In this document: positions 18,916 through 30,485 of the stretch, one piece after another | How the letters are laid out: every line of letters starts with the position of its first letter | Position numbering within the stretch: the stretch's first letter is position 1 | Assembly (NCBI RefSeq): GCF_011761185.1 | Contig: NZ_JAAOYM010000001.1 | Span: 1,488,001-1,552,000 of the forward strand | From: Saccharomonospora amisosensis | GTDB lineage: Bacteria > Actinomycetota > Actinomycetes > Mycobacteriales > Pseudonocardiaceae | DNA: 64,000 bases | Reading direction: 5' to 3' | Made by a program: the position numbers and the translations under genes | The notes under the pieces: model-generated | Database searches by the model: none | What the model saw: the letters and a program-made list of their open reading frames with translations, nothing else | Told to the model about the DNA's origin: nothing

Positions 18916-19342
18916 GTCAGCTGTCGAGAGCTCGCTCAGACCCGCGCTAGAGCCACGAAGCACCGGCGGTGCCGGATCGCCACACCTCGAACGAGCACCT
19001 CCTCGTTGGGTCGCGGCCCCGCCTTTGCGGAGGAGTTCATGGTCGAGCGGCGGCGTTGGGCGGCTCTACTGTGGGTGTCTTGGTGGGTGTGTGGTGGTCG
19101 TTGATCCACTCGGGCGGTTGTGTCGTGAGTGGGCTTCGTGACTGTCTGCTTTATGGTGTCTGAGCTGTTGGTGTGGCGGCATTTTGCGCGGTCTTCTCCC
19201 GTTTCGCAAGGTCTGTGCGGCCTATCGGGTTCGCCGGTTTTGGGTCTTGTCGGTCTATTTCGGTGGGTCGCTGTGCGTGATGGGGTGAGTGTGCTCCGGC
19301 GATGTCGATGCCGGTGGTTCCTGGGCTTAGGGGATTGCTGCC
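18916..19342. other. intergenic region upstream of the Rhs gene; no gene seen
   Basis: About 430 bp between divergent genes. The part from ~19080 on is rich in T and G and lower in G+C than the flanks. Open frames here have no family resemblance and no convincing ribosome site. The promoter of the Rhs gene must lie here (TATGGT at about 19151 is one possible -10), but none stands out. Confidence 0.4.
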
Positions 19343-22300
19343 ATGCGTCGTCGGCGGAATGTGTTGTCGCGCGCCGTGATCGTCTTCGTTTCAGCGGTGC
19401 TGGTCTTGGCGGGTCTGCCGGTAGGGCCGCCGGTGACCGCTGCTGGTGGTGGCGTTTCTCTTGGTTTGGGCCGGCTGTGGGAGTCGGTGGTGGATTGGCT
19501 GTCACCGCAGGAGGCGGTGGCGGGGCCGCGGCTCGCGGCCGGGGCGGTGGCGCCGCCGAGGCGAGCGGAGCCACCGCGCCGGGTGCGGGAGCTGGTTGAC
19601 AGGCGCTCGGCGACGGCGAAGGTTTTCGCGTTGTCGGACGGGCGCACGCAGGTCGAGGTATCGCCGGTGCCTCGGCATTTCCGTGATGCGCAGGGGAAAT
19701 GGCGGGGGATCGACACGACGGTGCGTAAGGGCGGGCCACAGGGCTACCGCTTTTTCAATGACACCAACACGTTTCGGTCGCGATTCGGCGCTTCGTCGGA
19801 CAATCTGGTGCGGTTCGAGCACGGCCGCAAGAGCATCACCGTGGGTTTGGCGGGGGACAGGCGGGTGGTGGAGCCCGCGGTGAAGGGGAACACGGTCACG
19901 TATCGGGGCGCGGTACCCGGCGCGGATGTGGTGTATGAGGTGACCGGTGAGGGGTTGAAGGAAAAGATCGTGCTGGCTGAGCCGCCTTCGGAGGCGGTGT
20001 TCCGAATTCTCGTTGCGGCTGGGTGGGGTGACGGCTCGGGAGTTGCCGGATGGGGCGATCGGCTTCTTCCCGGTGGGCGGGGCGGGAGATGGTCCGCCGG
20101 TATTGGTGATGCCTGCGCCGTTCATGTACGACCAGGTGAGCAAGGACAAGTCGCCGTACGGCAGGGCTTTCAGCCGCCGGGTGAAGCAGACGGTGGAGCA
20201 GCGGGGCTCCGAGTTCACGGTCACGTTATCCGCGGATGGGCAGTGGTTGCGGGCGCCGCAGCGACGGTATCCGGTGGTGATCGATCCGACGATCAAGGTG
20301 GAGCCCACGCCGACCACGGGTGAGGATGTGCAGATCTGGTCGGGCACTCCGGACCGCAACGACGGGTCGAGTTACCGGTTGTCGGTGGGTACGGATCCGT
20401 GGGGCGTGGCGCGGAGTCTGGTCAAGTTCGACACCTCGATGGTGGCTGCGGGCACGGCGTTGGATTCGGCGCGGCTGCGGGTGTATTACGACAACGAGTT
20501 GCACACCGGCGCCAACGATGTGGAGATCGAGGCGCGGCGCGTCACGCAGGCTTGGAGTGAGGACACCGCTACCTGGAACAGTGTTCATAGTGCGTTCGCC
20601 GAGGCGGGTCTGTCCACTCAGGTCAAGCAGGCGAACACGGCGAATGTGTGGCACGAGTTCGATGTGCGCAACATCGTGCAGTCGTGGGTGTCGGGTTCGG
20701 CGGCGAATCACGGCATCATGCTCAAGCCGGTGGACGAGACGCTGGGCCGCGGCGGGGCGATCTATCAGGCGGCCGAGTACGCCTACAACGGCGAGGTGGC
20801 CAACCGTCCGAAGCTGGTGCTGACCTACGGGCGCCCGAGCGTGGACTTGGCGTATCCGACCACGATCCATGCCACCGGTGCGGAGCTGGGGTGGCAGCCG
20901 TATGCCGATGCCGATCCGGAAGACCCGGCCGATGATGTGGTGGAGTATCAGGTGCACCGCAGCGTGTACCAGACGTTCACGCCGTCGGCGTCGACGCTGA
21001 TCGCACCGCTGGCACCGGGTGTCACCTCGTTCACCGACACCACGGCTGAGCCGACACCGGCGGACTCGCCGGATCCGTTCGGCAACGCGTATTACTACAT
21101 GGTGGCGGCCAAGACACGGGACGGCCAGCTGATTCCCGGGCCGACGCAGGTGGCCAGGCTACCGAAGGCCGGGCGCACCACCCGGATCTTCCACGGCGGA
21201 GCGGACGCGACCACGCTGTCGTCGGCGCAGCCGAACACCAACCTCAACAGTCTGGGTGGGCAGCCGTGGCTGTCGGTGGGGATCAACAGCTCCACCTACG
21301 GCACCACCCGCTCGGTGATCCGCTACCCGGACCTGTCCGGTATCCCGGCGAACGCGCAGGTGGAGTCCGCCGAGTTCGGGCTGTGGGGGTTCTATTCCTA
21401 CGGCTCGGGGGCGCGCGTCAACGTGCACCCGCTGACGCGGTCGTTCGTGGAAGACGAGGCGAGTTGGAACCAGGCCTCGGCGGGCACGGCATGGTCCAGC
21501 GGCGGAGGCGATTACGGCGCCTTGTCCGACCAGATCGACACGATCAGCAACGATCCTCGCTGGAACTGGTGGGATGTCTCGGACGCGGTGCAGGGGTGGG
21601 TGTCGGACCCGGCCAGCAACCACGGTCTGATCGCGCGGCTGAACGACACGATCGACACCCAACGCACCCTGTTCCTCTCCGACGAGGCCGCCGAGCCGCA
21701 GCTGCGGCCCAACCTGGTGGTCACCTACACCGAGCCAACCGCGCCCGGCACTTACCACGCCCCGGACACCCCTTCGATGCGGATGATCCCCGGCGATGAG
21801 TACACGATCCCGGTGACGCTGACCAACACCACGAGCACGACCTGGTCGGCGACGGATCGCGCGCTGTCCTACCGGTGGAGCCTGCCCGACGGCACCGATG
21901 CCACCACCGGCGGGAACCGGCTGGAGACCGCGTTGCCCGCGGATGTGCCGCCGCAGGGCACCGTCACCGTGCAGGCGAAGGTGAAAACCCCCATTCAGAG
22001 CGATGCGGGCAACAAGCGCGAACAGTTCGTGCTGGCCTGGGATCTGCGTGACACCGCGGGCGGCACGTGGCTGTCGGACACGGCGGGCATCCCGCCCCTG
22101 GAGCAGAACGTCACAGTGGAGGACCCCACCAGTGACCAGTTGGGTCTGGAGAAGTTCTACTCCTACGCGGGCACGGCTACCGGCGCCGGGTCGAACGTGC
22201 TGGTCAACCAGTACGCGGGCAACACCGTGTTCTCCTACGACGCGCTGTCCAACCCCGGTCGCGGGCTGTCGACGTTCGTGCGGCTGACCTACAACAGCAT

Positions 22301-25300
22301 GGACACCTCGGCCACCTCCATGGGCTACGGGTGGTCGCTGGCCGCCTCCGGGCTGGCGCGCTTGGGCACCTCGCTGGAGTTGCATCCCCGGGGGCAGGAC
22401 TACCCCACCCGGATCACCGTGCCCGACGGGGACGGCACCTCGCATGTGTTCACCCTCGACAAGCACGGCTCCACCGATCCCGCGGTGTGGACCTACGATC
22501 CGCCCGCGGGGGTGCACCTGTACGTGCGGCGCCACGAAGGCAACGATGCCGCCCGCCGCTGGTCGCTGACCCGCCCGGATCGCACCCAGTTCTTCTTCGA
22601 CGAGCAGGGCTGGCTGTCCGCGGTGGTGGACCGCAACGGCAACACCCAGACCTTCACCTACACCGAGCGCAAGTCCCACAACCAGCCGCGCAAGTTCCTC
22701 GCCTACGTCACCGACCCCACCGGGCGCAAGACTCTGCGGCTGGACTACTGGGAGAAGGGCGAGACCAACAACCCGCACCTGCTGGACATGGTGCAGTCCA
22801 TCACCGACATTTCCGGCCGCACACTCACCTTCGGCTACGACGACAAAGGCCTGCTCACCGAGATCGTGGACGGCGCGGGCACCGCGAAGGCCAAGACATT
22901 CGGTTTCGGCTACGACGCCACCCAGGGCAACAAGAACGTCAAACTCGTGGCCGTCACCGACCCGCGCGGCAACACCACGGACCTGGCCTACTACGAGGCG
23001 CCGGTCGATCCGTTGGACAAGTGGAAAGCGCAAACCCTGACCGACCGGCTCGGTGACGCCACTGACTTCGCCTACACCGACCCGGACGGTTCCACCGGCT
23101 CGGAGATGGAATCCACTGTCACCGACGCCGAAGGGCACGCCACCAGCTACCGCATGGACGGCTACGGCAGGCCGATCCGCACCACCAACGCCAGGAACGA
23201 AACCACCCAGCTGGGCTGGGACGCCGACAACAACGTCGTCTCGCTCACCGAGGCGAACGGTGCCGTCTCGACGTGGACTTACGACCCCAAGACCGGTTAC
23301 CCCACCTCGATCCGTGATGCCGAAGCCGTCGCCAACAACACACCCGCGATGACGCTGGAGTATCAGACCGGTCTGGATGGCCACACGGCCGAGTTGACCG
23401 CGAAGGTCACCCCGGAAGGGCACCGCTGGGAGTTCGGCTACGACGGCAACGGCAACCTCACCACGGTCACCGAACCCAAGGACACGCCGACCGGGCCGGA
23501 GCGCAAGTCCACGTTCGCCTACGACAAGGTCGGCAACCTGGTCTCGGAGACTCAGCCGCTGGGCACGCTCACCCCGGCCGACCAGGACGACTACGTCACC
23601 CGCTACGCCTACGACGCGATCAACCAGCTCACCAGGGCCACCAACGCCGCAGGCGACGTCATCACCTACGACTACGACAACGTCGGCAACCTGGTGACCG
23701 TCGTCGACCCCCTCAAGAACACCGCCCCTGACCCCAGCGACTACACCACCAGCTACGACTACGACACCAACCACCGGCAGGTTTCGGTCACCGATGCCGG
23801 GGGGAACGTGACGAAACAGTCCTACGACCTCGACGGCAACGTCGTGACCACGACGGACGCGGAGAACAACACCACCACCTACGACTACGACCAGCGGGCG
23901 AAGGTCACCGAAGTACGGGTGCCGCACAAGGGCGACGGCAGCGGCGGCGTCATCACCCGCACCACCCGGTTCGAGTATGACCAGGTGGGTAACCAGACCC
24001 GCGTCATCACCCCACGCGGGGTGGACACCCCCGCGGACCCGGACGATTTCGCCACCCGCACCGTCTACGACAAGCTCAACCGCCCCATCGAGAAGCACTC
24101 CGCCTACGATCCCGACGACGCGCGTTACAACACCGCGGACGTGGTCCGCTACGCCTATGACGCGGTGGGCAACCTGACCGAGGTCTCCGCGCCGCCGTCG
24201 GCGGGTCAGTCGCTGCGCAACACCACGACCTACGAGCACTACGACAACGGGTGGATCCGTTCCTCGACCGACCCGTGGGGCATCGCTACCAGCTACGACT
24301 ACAACCCGCTCGGCCAGCAGACCACTCGCACCCTGACCTCGGCGGGCGGGTCGTCCTCGCGCACGATGACCTGGGGTTACTTCCCGGACGGCAAGCTTGA
24401 GTCCCGCTCCGACGACGGTGTGCCTGTCGGGCTGCGGGTTGCACTGGCCGACAATTCCGATACCGAAGATGTCACCACCACCGGTGCCTGGGACACCTCG
24501 ACCGCGGGCAGCGGCTTCCACGGCCACAACTACCGCACCGCGCCCGCCGGCACCGGCGGCGCTACGTTCCGGTGGAACCTGGTGCTGCCCGATGCGGGTA
24601 GCTATGAGGTGTTCGTCAAGTACCCCGACACCGCGAAGGCCACGAACGCGAAGTACACCGTCTCACCTGGTGATGGTGGGCAGTATCCGGTCACGGTCAA
24701 CCAGACCCAGCAGGCCGGGCAGTGGGTCAGCCTCGGCAGTTGGCAGTTCAACGGTGGCGCCGGGCAAAGCGTCACCCTCTCGGACAACGCTGACGGGTTG
24801 GTGGCCGCCGACGCGGTCAAGCTTGTCCGCGACAACTCCGGTGACACCGACACCGAGGCCAAGACCTTCGGCTACAGCTACGACGCCAACGGCAACCTCA
24901 CCAGCCTGTCCGACGACAGTTCCGGCGCGAAGGCCGACGCCTACGCCATGACCTACAACGGCCTCAACCAGCTGGCCAAGGTCGAGGAAAAACTCGCCGG
25001 CGCGGTGCGGAACACCACCAGCTACACCTACAACCCCAACGGCAACCCGCTCACCCGGGACCATGACTCCCAGACCGCGGCGTTCGAGTACAACGCTCGT
25101 GATCTGGTTTCGAAGGTGACCAATACCGAAACCGGACAGTCTCCCAAGGTCACCGGCTATACCTACACGGCGCGTGGGCAGGTCCTGCGGGAGACCAAGG
25201 CCAACGGCAACACCGTGGACCACACCTATTATCGCGATGGGGCGTTGGCTTCGCAGGTGGAGAAGAAGACTGACGCCACCCTGGTGGCCCGGCATGATCT

Positions 25301-27038
25301 GGTCTACAACGCGAATGGGCACCGCACCCGCGATGCCTCCAAGGTGCAGAACGCGGATGATCCGAGCGCGTATTTGGATCGGGTGCGGGAGTACACCTAT
25401 GACCCGCAGGACCGTATCGCGCATGTGACGAAGAAGGACGCGGCCACGGGTGCGGTGTTGGAGGACGAGGACTACGTCCACGACGCGGGTGGCAACATCA
25501 TCGAGCAAACCCTCGACGGCACCACCGCGAGCTACACCTATGACCGTAACCGGCTGACTTCGGTCACCACGGGCGGCTCCACGGCCTCCTACAACTACGA
25601 CCCCTATGGGCGCCTGTTCGGTGTCAAGTCCGCGGGGGAGATGTTGGAGGCGTGGGTCTACGACGGGTTCGACCGGGCCGCCACGCATCACAAGCGCACC
25701 GATGCGGGCGGCATCGAGACGAGCACCTACACCTACGATCCCCTCGACCGGACGGTGTCGAAGACCAGCGGGACTGAGACGACCGACTTCGCCTATCTGG
25801 GTCTGTCGGACAAGGTCGTCACCGAAGAAGTCTCTGGGCAGGTTCAGCGGTCCTATGCCTACGACGCCTGGGGTGGGCGGCTGTCGCAGCTGAAGCATGA
25901 CACCGACGGCACCGGCCCCGAGGTCGAGGAGGATTCGTTCTACGGGCACAATCCGCACACCGATGTCGAGACGCTGACCACCGAGACCGGTGACACCCGC
26001 GCCACCTACGGCTACACCGCCTACGGCAAGGACGACGAAGAGGCGTTCACCGGGATCGACAAGCCGGATGCGCAGAACCCGGGCCGGGAGCCCTACAACG
26101 TCTACCGGTTCAACGGCAAACGCTGGGACCCCCACACCAGCTCTTACGACATGGGGTTTCGGGACTACAACCCCGGCCTGAACCGCTTCCTCACCCGCGA
26201 CACCTACACCGGCGCACTGGCCGACCTCAACCTGGCCACCGACCCCTACACCGGCAACCGCTACACCTTCACCGCAGGCAACCCCATCAGCCGGATCGAG
26301 ATCGACGGGCACATCAGCTGCACCGGACCCGACGGCATCGACTGCGGCATGGAAAAGCGTATCTCCGGCAGTACGACGCAAGAGCGATTGGCGGCGAGAG
26401 CGGCACTTGAGCAGCCTGCGCTGGGGCGCGATCTGAACCGCGAAGAACAACGCTTCCTCCGCCCGGTTGGTTACGAGGGCAACGGCGAGCTGTCCACCCG
26501 CGACGCGATCGCCCTGGCCGGGAAGAGTCAAATGGCCTGGCAGAAGGTCTGCACACTCATTAACCGAAGCACCGACAGCTGCTACGCAGGCACCACCAGA
26601 CACCCCACCTTCCAAGACGCCGAACCCTTCGCCAAATTCCTCTACCAACTATCCCCCATCGCCGATATCGCCAACTGCGCAGAAGGCGACCCAGAAGGCT
26701 GCGCATGGCTCGCAGCCAACCTGATCCCCACCAGCAAAGCCGCCAAAGCAATCGGCAAAGCCGCAGACTCCGTGGACGAACTCGCGCAGATCGGCTTCCG
26801 AAGCAACACATCACACATTTTCCGAAATGCACCTGGACACCTAGCTGAGGACACCGCTGAAAATCGAGCTCTAATCAAGAGCGCTCTCGACCCGGCGAAC
26901 CTCCGCCAGACGGATCCGCTGAAGGATGGTACACTTCTTTATAGATATTTTAGGATCCTTCCTGACGGAACCCAGGTGTGGGCAGAGGTTCGCAATGGCG
27001 AGATCACCAATGGAGGCCTCAATGACATCCCCCGATAA
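19343..27038 (+). CDS. secreted Rhs/YD-repeat polymorphic toxin, broken by one extra base near 20006
   Basis: Two frames join to one ~2,564-aa protein if one A is removed at 20005/20006. Frame 1 (19343 on) reads to SEAVFR and frame 2 continues FSLRLGGVTARELPDG. Approximate domains in joined numbering: signal peptide 1-35; two DNRLRE-type beta domains at 326-494 and 613-794; an Ig-like (NBR1-type) domain 803-925; the Rhs shell with tens of YD repeats (e.g. YDYDNVGNLVTV) from 929; a golvesin C-terminal-like domain at about 1710-1833 inserted between YD blocks; the core motif YRFNGKRWDPHTSSYDMGFRDY at about 2253; then a ~240-aa variable tip. The last ~85 residues (SHIFRNAPGHLAEDT...VRNGEITNGG) look like a toxin domain of unknown activity and are visibly lower in G+C. 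An immunity gene overlaps the end. A real mutation or a sequencing error would both explain the shift. Confidence 0.85.
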
Positions 27039-27336
27039 CCCTCAACCAGAGCAAGATCTCCTTACTCCGCATGAGGCATTCCTGGCGATGACTGACTTTA
27101 TCTGGCAGTTTGCCCAACGGGCTGGCGACGACCTGATCACCCTTATTGGTGACACCGAGATCGAGGCTGATGGCGGCCCCTTCGATCCGGCTGCTTGGGA
27201 AGATTGGCTGACGAGTGTGGCCAAGATCCGAGAGGGTAAACCGCCGCGGGAGGCTGATGGCGGCCCGGTTGATCCGACTGCTTTCGAACATTGGCTGGCG
27301 AGGGAGGCAAAAACCCGAGAGCGTAAGGGTTCCTGA
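27022..27336 (+). CDS. candidate immunity protein for the Rhs toxin
   Basis: A 104-aa acidic protein whose ATG at 27022 lies 5 nt after GGAGG and overlaps the toxin gene by 17 nt. LTPHEAFLAMTDFIWQFAQR, then LITLIGDTEIEADGGPFDP and AWEDWL resemble small CdiI-type immunity proteins that end in a DPAAWEDW motif. The C-terminal segment is duplicated: EADGGPFDPAAWEDWL and EADGGPVDPTAFEHWL, 28 residues apart. Position, size and low G+C support an immunity role; the cognate toxin activity is unknown. Confidence 0.6.
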   Translation: MTSPDNPQPEQDLLTPHEAFLAMTDFIWQFAQRAGDDLITLIGDTEIEADGGPFDPAAWEDWLTSVAKIREGKPPREADGGPVDPTAFEHWLAREAKTRERKGS

Positions 27337-27494
27337 CGCATTGTTTTGGTGAGTCGGCGGCGAGTTCAGGTGGTGGAAGCATCCGTTTCGAAGAGTTCGG
27401 TGAACACTTCGTTGGGTTTTTTTCCAGTTGTGGATCTTAGTAGTACTTTGTTAGGTGTCGGCGTGTCGTTTTGCCCATCTATTGTGGAGGGTGA

Positions 27495-27646
27495 TTGACT
27501 GTTGTGGTGACTCCGGAACAGATTGAGCGGATACGTCCACGGCTGGTGGAGTTCACTGCGGAGATGTTGGGTGGGCTGGCGCGGTCGGATCAGCGGGCCA
27601 AGGGTGAGCTGTACGTGCGGGGTTTGTTGACCGAGGGCGCGCGTAA
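27495..27646 (+). pseudogene. IS701-type transposase, N-terminal fragment
   Basis: TTG 27495 or a nearby GTG opens TVVVTPEQIERIRPRLVEF, then FTAEMLGGLARSDQRAKGE and LYVRGLLTEGARK, the conserved start of IS701-family DDE transposases (usually ~400 aa). After about 50 residues the frame runs into the end of the IS5-type remnant at 27647, so the element is truncated there. The 158 bp before it are T-rich and hold no gene. Confidence 0.7.
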
Positions 27647-28119
27647 GAGATTGTCTCATGTGGTAAGTTTTCGGAGTTTTTTTTCCAGCAGGTCACGGCG
27701 GCTGCGAGTTGAAGGAAGGCGAGGAAGTGTGCGGCTTTGCGTTCGTAGCGCAGGGTCAGGCGCCGGCATCCGGTCAGCCAGGCGATCGTCCGTTCGATCA
27801 CCCACCGGTGTTTGCCGAGTTTCTCGGCGGATTCGATGCCCTTGCGGGCGATCCGCACGCAGATGCCTTGCGTTCTGACCCAGTGTCGCAGCGCGCGCTG
27901 GTCGTAGGCCTTGTCCGCATGCAGCTTCGCCGGCCGGCCCCGCCGGGGGCCGCGGCGGGACTTCACCGCCGGGATGGCCATCACCAGGGGTTTGAGTGCG
28001 TGCGAGTCGTGAGTGTTCGCGGCGGAAATCGCGACCGTGAGCGGCAGCCCGCCGCGATCGGACACCACGTGGATCTTCGAGCCCGGTTTGCCCCGGTCAA
28101 CGGGGCTGGGACCGGTCAG
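27553..28119 (-). pseudogene. IS5-family (IS427-like) transposase, C-terminal half, left copy
   Basis: On the minus strand the frame begins in an A7G5 tract (LTGPSPVDRGKPGSKIHVV) and contains SDRGGLPLTVAISAANTHDS, HADKAYD and WVIERTIAWLTGCRRLTLRYER, the second half of an IS5-type DDE transposase with the final Glu region. The N-terminal half is absent: the sequence stops at the ISL3-type element at 28136. The normal stop is lost and the frame runs past the IS end at about 27647 (GAGATTGTCTCA) into the IS701 fragment. Confidence 0.75.
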
Positions 28120-28135
28120 AGATCCCCCTTTTTTT

Positions 28136-29544
28136 GGCTCTGTTGATCTATGTGTGGGTGCGGTCCGGTAGTTCGGGGCGGTAGCCGCCGAGGGCCAGAA
28201 GTGCGAGGGAGATGAGGGCGTCGGGGTGTTTGAATCCGAAGGCCAGTCGTGTCAGCAGCCGGATCTTGGTGTTGGTCGATTCGATCAGCGCGTTCGACAG
28301 GCCGTGGTCGAGCGTCGCGTGGATGGCGGCGAGCTCGGATCGGATGGTGCGGGCGAGTTTGGTGAACTCGGGTATTCGGCATCGTGCCGCCCAGGACAGC
28401 CAGCGTTGCAACGCTTCTTTACCGGCTTCGCCACCGATTGCGAAGACGTGCCGGAGTCCTTCTTTGAGCAGGTAAGCGCGGTAGAGGCGGGGGTCGGTTT
28501 TGGCTATCCAGGCAAGCTTGTGGCGTTGGTGATCGTTGAGGTTTTCCGGGTTCTTCCACAACGCCCATCGTGCTCGTTTCATGGTTTGTGCGGCACCGGC
28601 CGAGGCCCGCCGGCCGCGCCGGTCCTTATTGCTGCCGCCGGGCTGACGGCGCGCGGTGTTCCATGCCTGACGCCGTACCTGGTCCAGCGCGTCGGTGGCC
28701 CACTTGACCACGTGAAACGGGTCAGCGCAGCGGGTTGCGTCCGGGCAGTACTGGGCCACGGTGCGGGCAATCCAGGCCGCCGCATCCGCAGACACATGCG
28801 TGATCTGCGCGCACCGGTCGGGGCCGAGTAACTCGAAGAACGCCGCCAGCGTGGGCTTGTCGTTGCCCGGCGCTGCCCATACCAGCCGTCCGGTGTCGTG
28901 ATCGACCACCACGGTGAGATACCGGTGGTTCTTCTTGTAGCTGATCTCGTCGATCCCGATCCGGCGCAGCCCGGCCAGCCGATCAACCCGGGCGTCGATA
29001 TCGGCCCGGACCCGGGTGATGATCGCCCCCACGGTGGGCCAGGCGATCCGCATCAGCTGCTGGACCGTGGACCTCGACGTCGCGGTCGCCAGCCAGGCGA
29101 CGGTGTCATCGAAGGCGCGGGTATGCCCGGCGCCGTGCCGGGCCCAGGGCACCGCGCTGACCACGATCCCGTGCTCACGACACCGCACCCGGGATGCGGC
29201 AGCTTCGACGAACGCCTGCACGGTTCCCAGGTCCAGCGCACGCCATCGACGCCGGCCCCGGCCGCGTCATAGCGCGGACACCGCCGACGACACACCCCGC
29301 ACCGGTCACGATCCCACCGCCGGACCCGCACCGCGGCCACCAGCACCTGCTCGGCCTCATCGAACTCCACCAACTCCACGACCGCTGTGTTCACGCCCAG
29401 CAGCCGACCCCATACCCTGACACCGGGCACGTCGTTCTCCGTCTATCCGGTTTCTGTTCCTCGACAGCTCAGAAACCTAGACCCAGCAACGACGTGCCCC
29501 CTCTACTACCTGAGCAAACTACCCACACATCAGTACAAAGAGCC
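28136..29544 (-). mobile_element. ISL3-family insertion sequence, 1.4 kb
   Basis: The element is bounded by imperfect 24-bp inverted repeats (28136-28159 and 29521-29544, 18 of 24 positions matching); both start GGCTCT and end ATGTGTGGGT when read inwards. The length and single transposase fit the ISL3 family. It lies exactly between two oppositely oriented IS5-type 3' halves, so no ordinary direct target duplication can be recognised: the flanks are inverted copies of an A7G5 tract. Confidence 0.75.
28148..29430 (-). pseudogene. ISL3-family transposase, frameshifted near 29265
   Basis: The main frame (28148-29221, 357 aa) has RIGIDEISYKKNHRYLTVVVD (first Asp), DPFHVVKWA and NALIESTNTKIRLLTRLAFGF (final Glu), the DDE transposase_12 domain. 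The N-terminal zinc-ribbon part (CGVCRRRCPRYDA) lies upstream in another frame, 29430 to about 29265. The expected RRRWRALDLGTVQAFVEA is restored by adding one base in the GGCCGGGG run. The element is therefore probably inactive unless this is a sequencing error. Confidence 0.7.
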
Positions 29545-29545
29545 G

Positions 29546-30015
29546 AAAAAAAGGGGGATCTCTGACCGGACCGAACCCGGTCGACCGCGGCAAACCCGGC
29601 TCGAAGATCCACGCCTTGTCCGACCGGGCCGGTCTGCCCTTGACCGTCGCCATCTCCGCGGCCAACACCCACGACAGCCACGCCCCTCAAGCCCCTGGTC
29701 AACGCGATCCCCGCCATCCGCGCCCGCCGGGGACCACAACGACGGAAACCGGCCAAACTCCACGCCGACAAGGCCTACGACATCCCCGCCCTACGCGACT
29801 GGCTCCGCCAGCGCCAGATCATCCCGCGCATCGCCCGCAAAGGCATCGAAACCACCGAGAAACTCGGCCGCCACCGCTGGGTCATCGAAAGAACGATCGC
29901 CTGGCTGACCGGCTACCGCCGCCTGACCATCCGATATGAACGCAAACCCAGCCACTACCTCGCCTTCCTCACACTCGGCGCAGCCATCACCTGCTACAAG
30001 AAACTCACCAAATGA
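29546..30015 (+). pseudogene. IS5-family (IS427-like) transposase, C-terminal half, right copy, frameshifted
   Basis: From the A7G5 tract (29546) the plus strand reads LTGPNPVDRGKPGSKIHAL and LPLTVAISAANTHDSHA. One extra C in the run 29683-29686 breaks the frame, which resumes LKPLVNAIPAIRARRG and runs through WVIERTIAWLTGYRRLTIRY to the stop at 30015. The IS end TGAGACACTCTC lies at 30013-30024. It is homologous to, but diverged from, the left copy and points the opposite way. Confidence 0.75.
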
Positions 30016-30025
30016 GACACTCTCT

Positions 30026-30206
30026 AAGTCATTCTGGTCGCGCATGCAGGTCGAACTGCTCGACCGCCGCCGATGGTGCACTCGGGTCGAGCTGGCCGAC
30101 GCGATCTTCGAGTACCTCGAGATCTGGCGCAACCGCCAACGCCGCCACAGCCGGGCTGGGATGGCTGACTCCGATAGGGTTCGAGAACGAAACCGTCGAA
30201 GCATGA
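30026..30206 (+). pseudogene. IS3-family transposase, C-terminal fragment
   Basis: Directly after the IS5-type end the plus strand reads KSFWSRMQVELLDRRRW and IFEYLEIWRNRQRRHSR, the last part of an IS3-family integrase-core transposase. A frameshift near 30160 moves the ending (LGWLTPIGFENETVEA) to another frame. The next 279 bp up to the hydrolase gene hold no recognisable gene. Confidence 0.65.
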
Positions 30207-30485
30207 AACCCATCAACGAACTCCACGAAATCCGCGGCATACCAACACCTGCACCAGACCCGGGACGCATCATCGTCAGGCTTGTCCCCCAGCAGGCCGT
30301 GACCGGTAGCACCTGATCCGCCAGGCCAGGCCGTTTTGGCGACCCGGGCGCCACCAGCTTGCGGAAATGACCTGGTTCCAACCCGTGAATTGGGCAATAC
30401 ACGCCGACCGTGACGCCGAGACCGCCTGCCACACCATGTTCAACTACCAGTGCAACTCGCTCCACACCGGATTACGCGACAAACC

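Noticed and set aside
18969-19599. Open frames upstream of the Rhs gene (64 and 156 codons)
   Set aside because: No family features; one overlaps the Rhs signal peptide in another frame.
21159-26648. Very long minus-strand frames (1,122 and 661 codons) opposite the Rhs gene
   Set aside because: The plus strand shows unmistakable YD repeats; the minus frames are repetitive shadows rich in Val/Gly/Arg.
28129-29552. Target-site duplication of the ISL3 element
   Set aside because: The A/T tracts on both sides are inverted, not direct, repeats; they belong to the two IS5-type halves.
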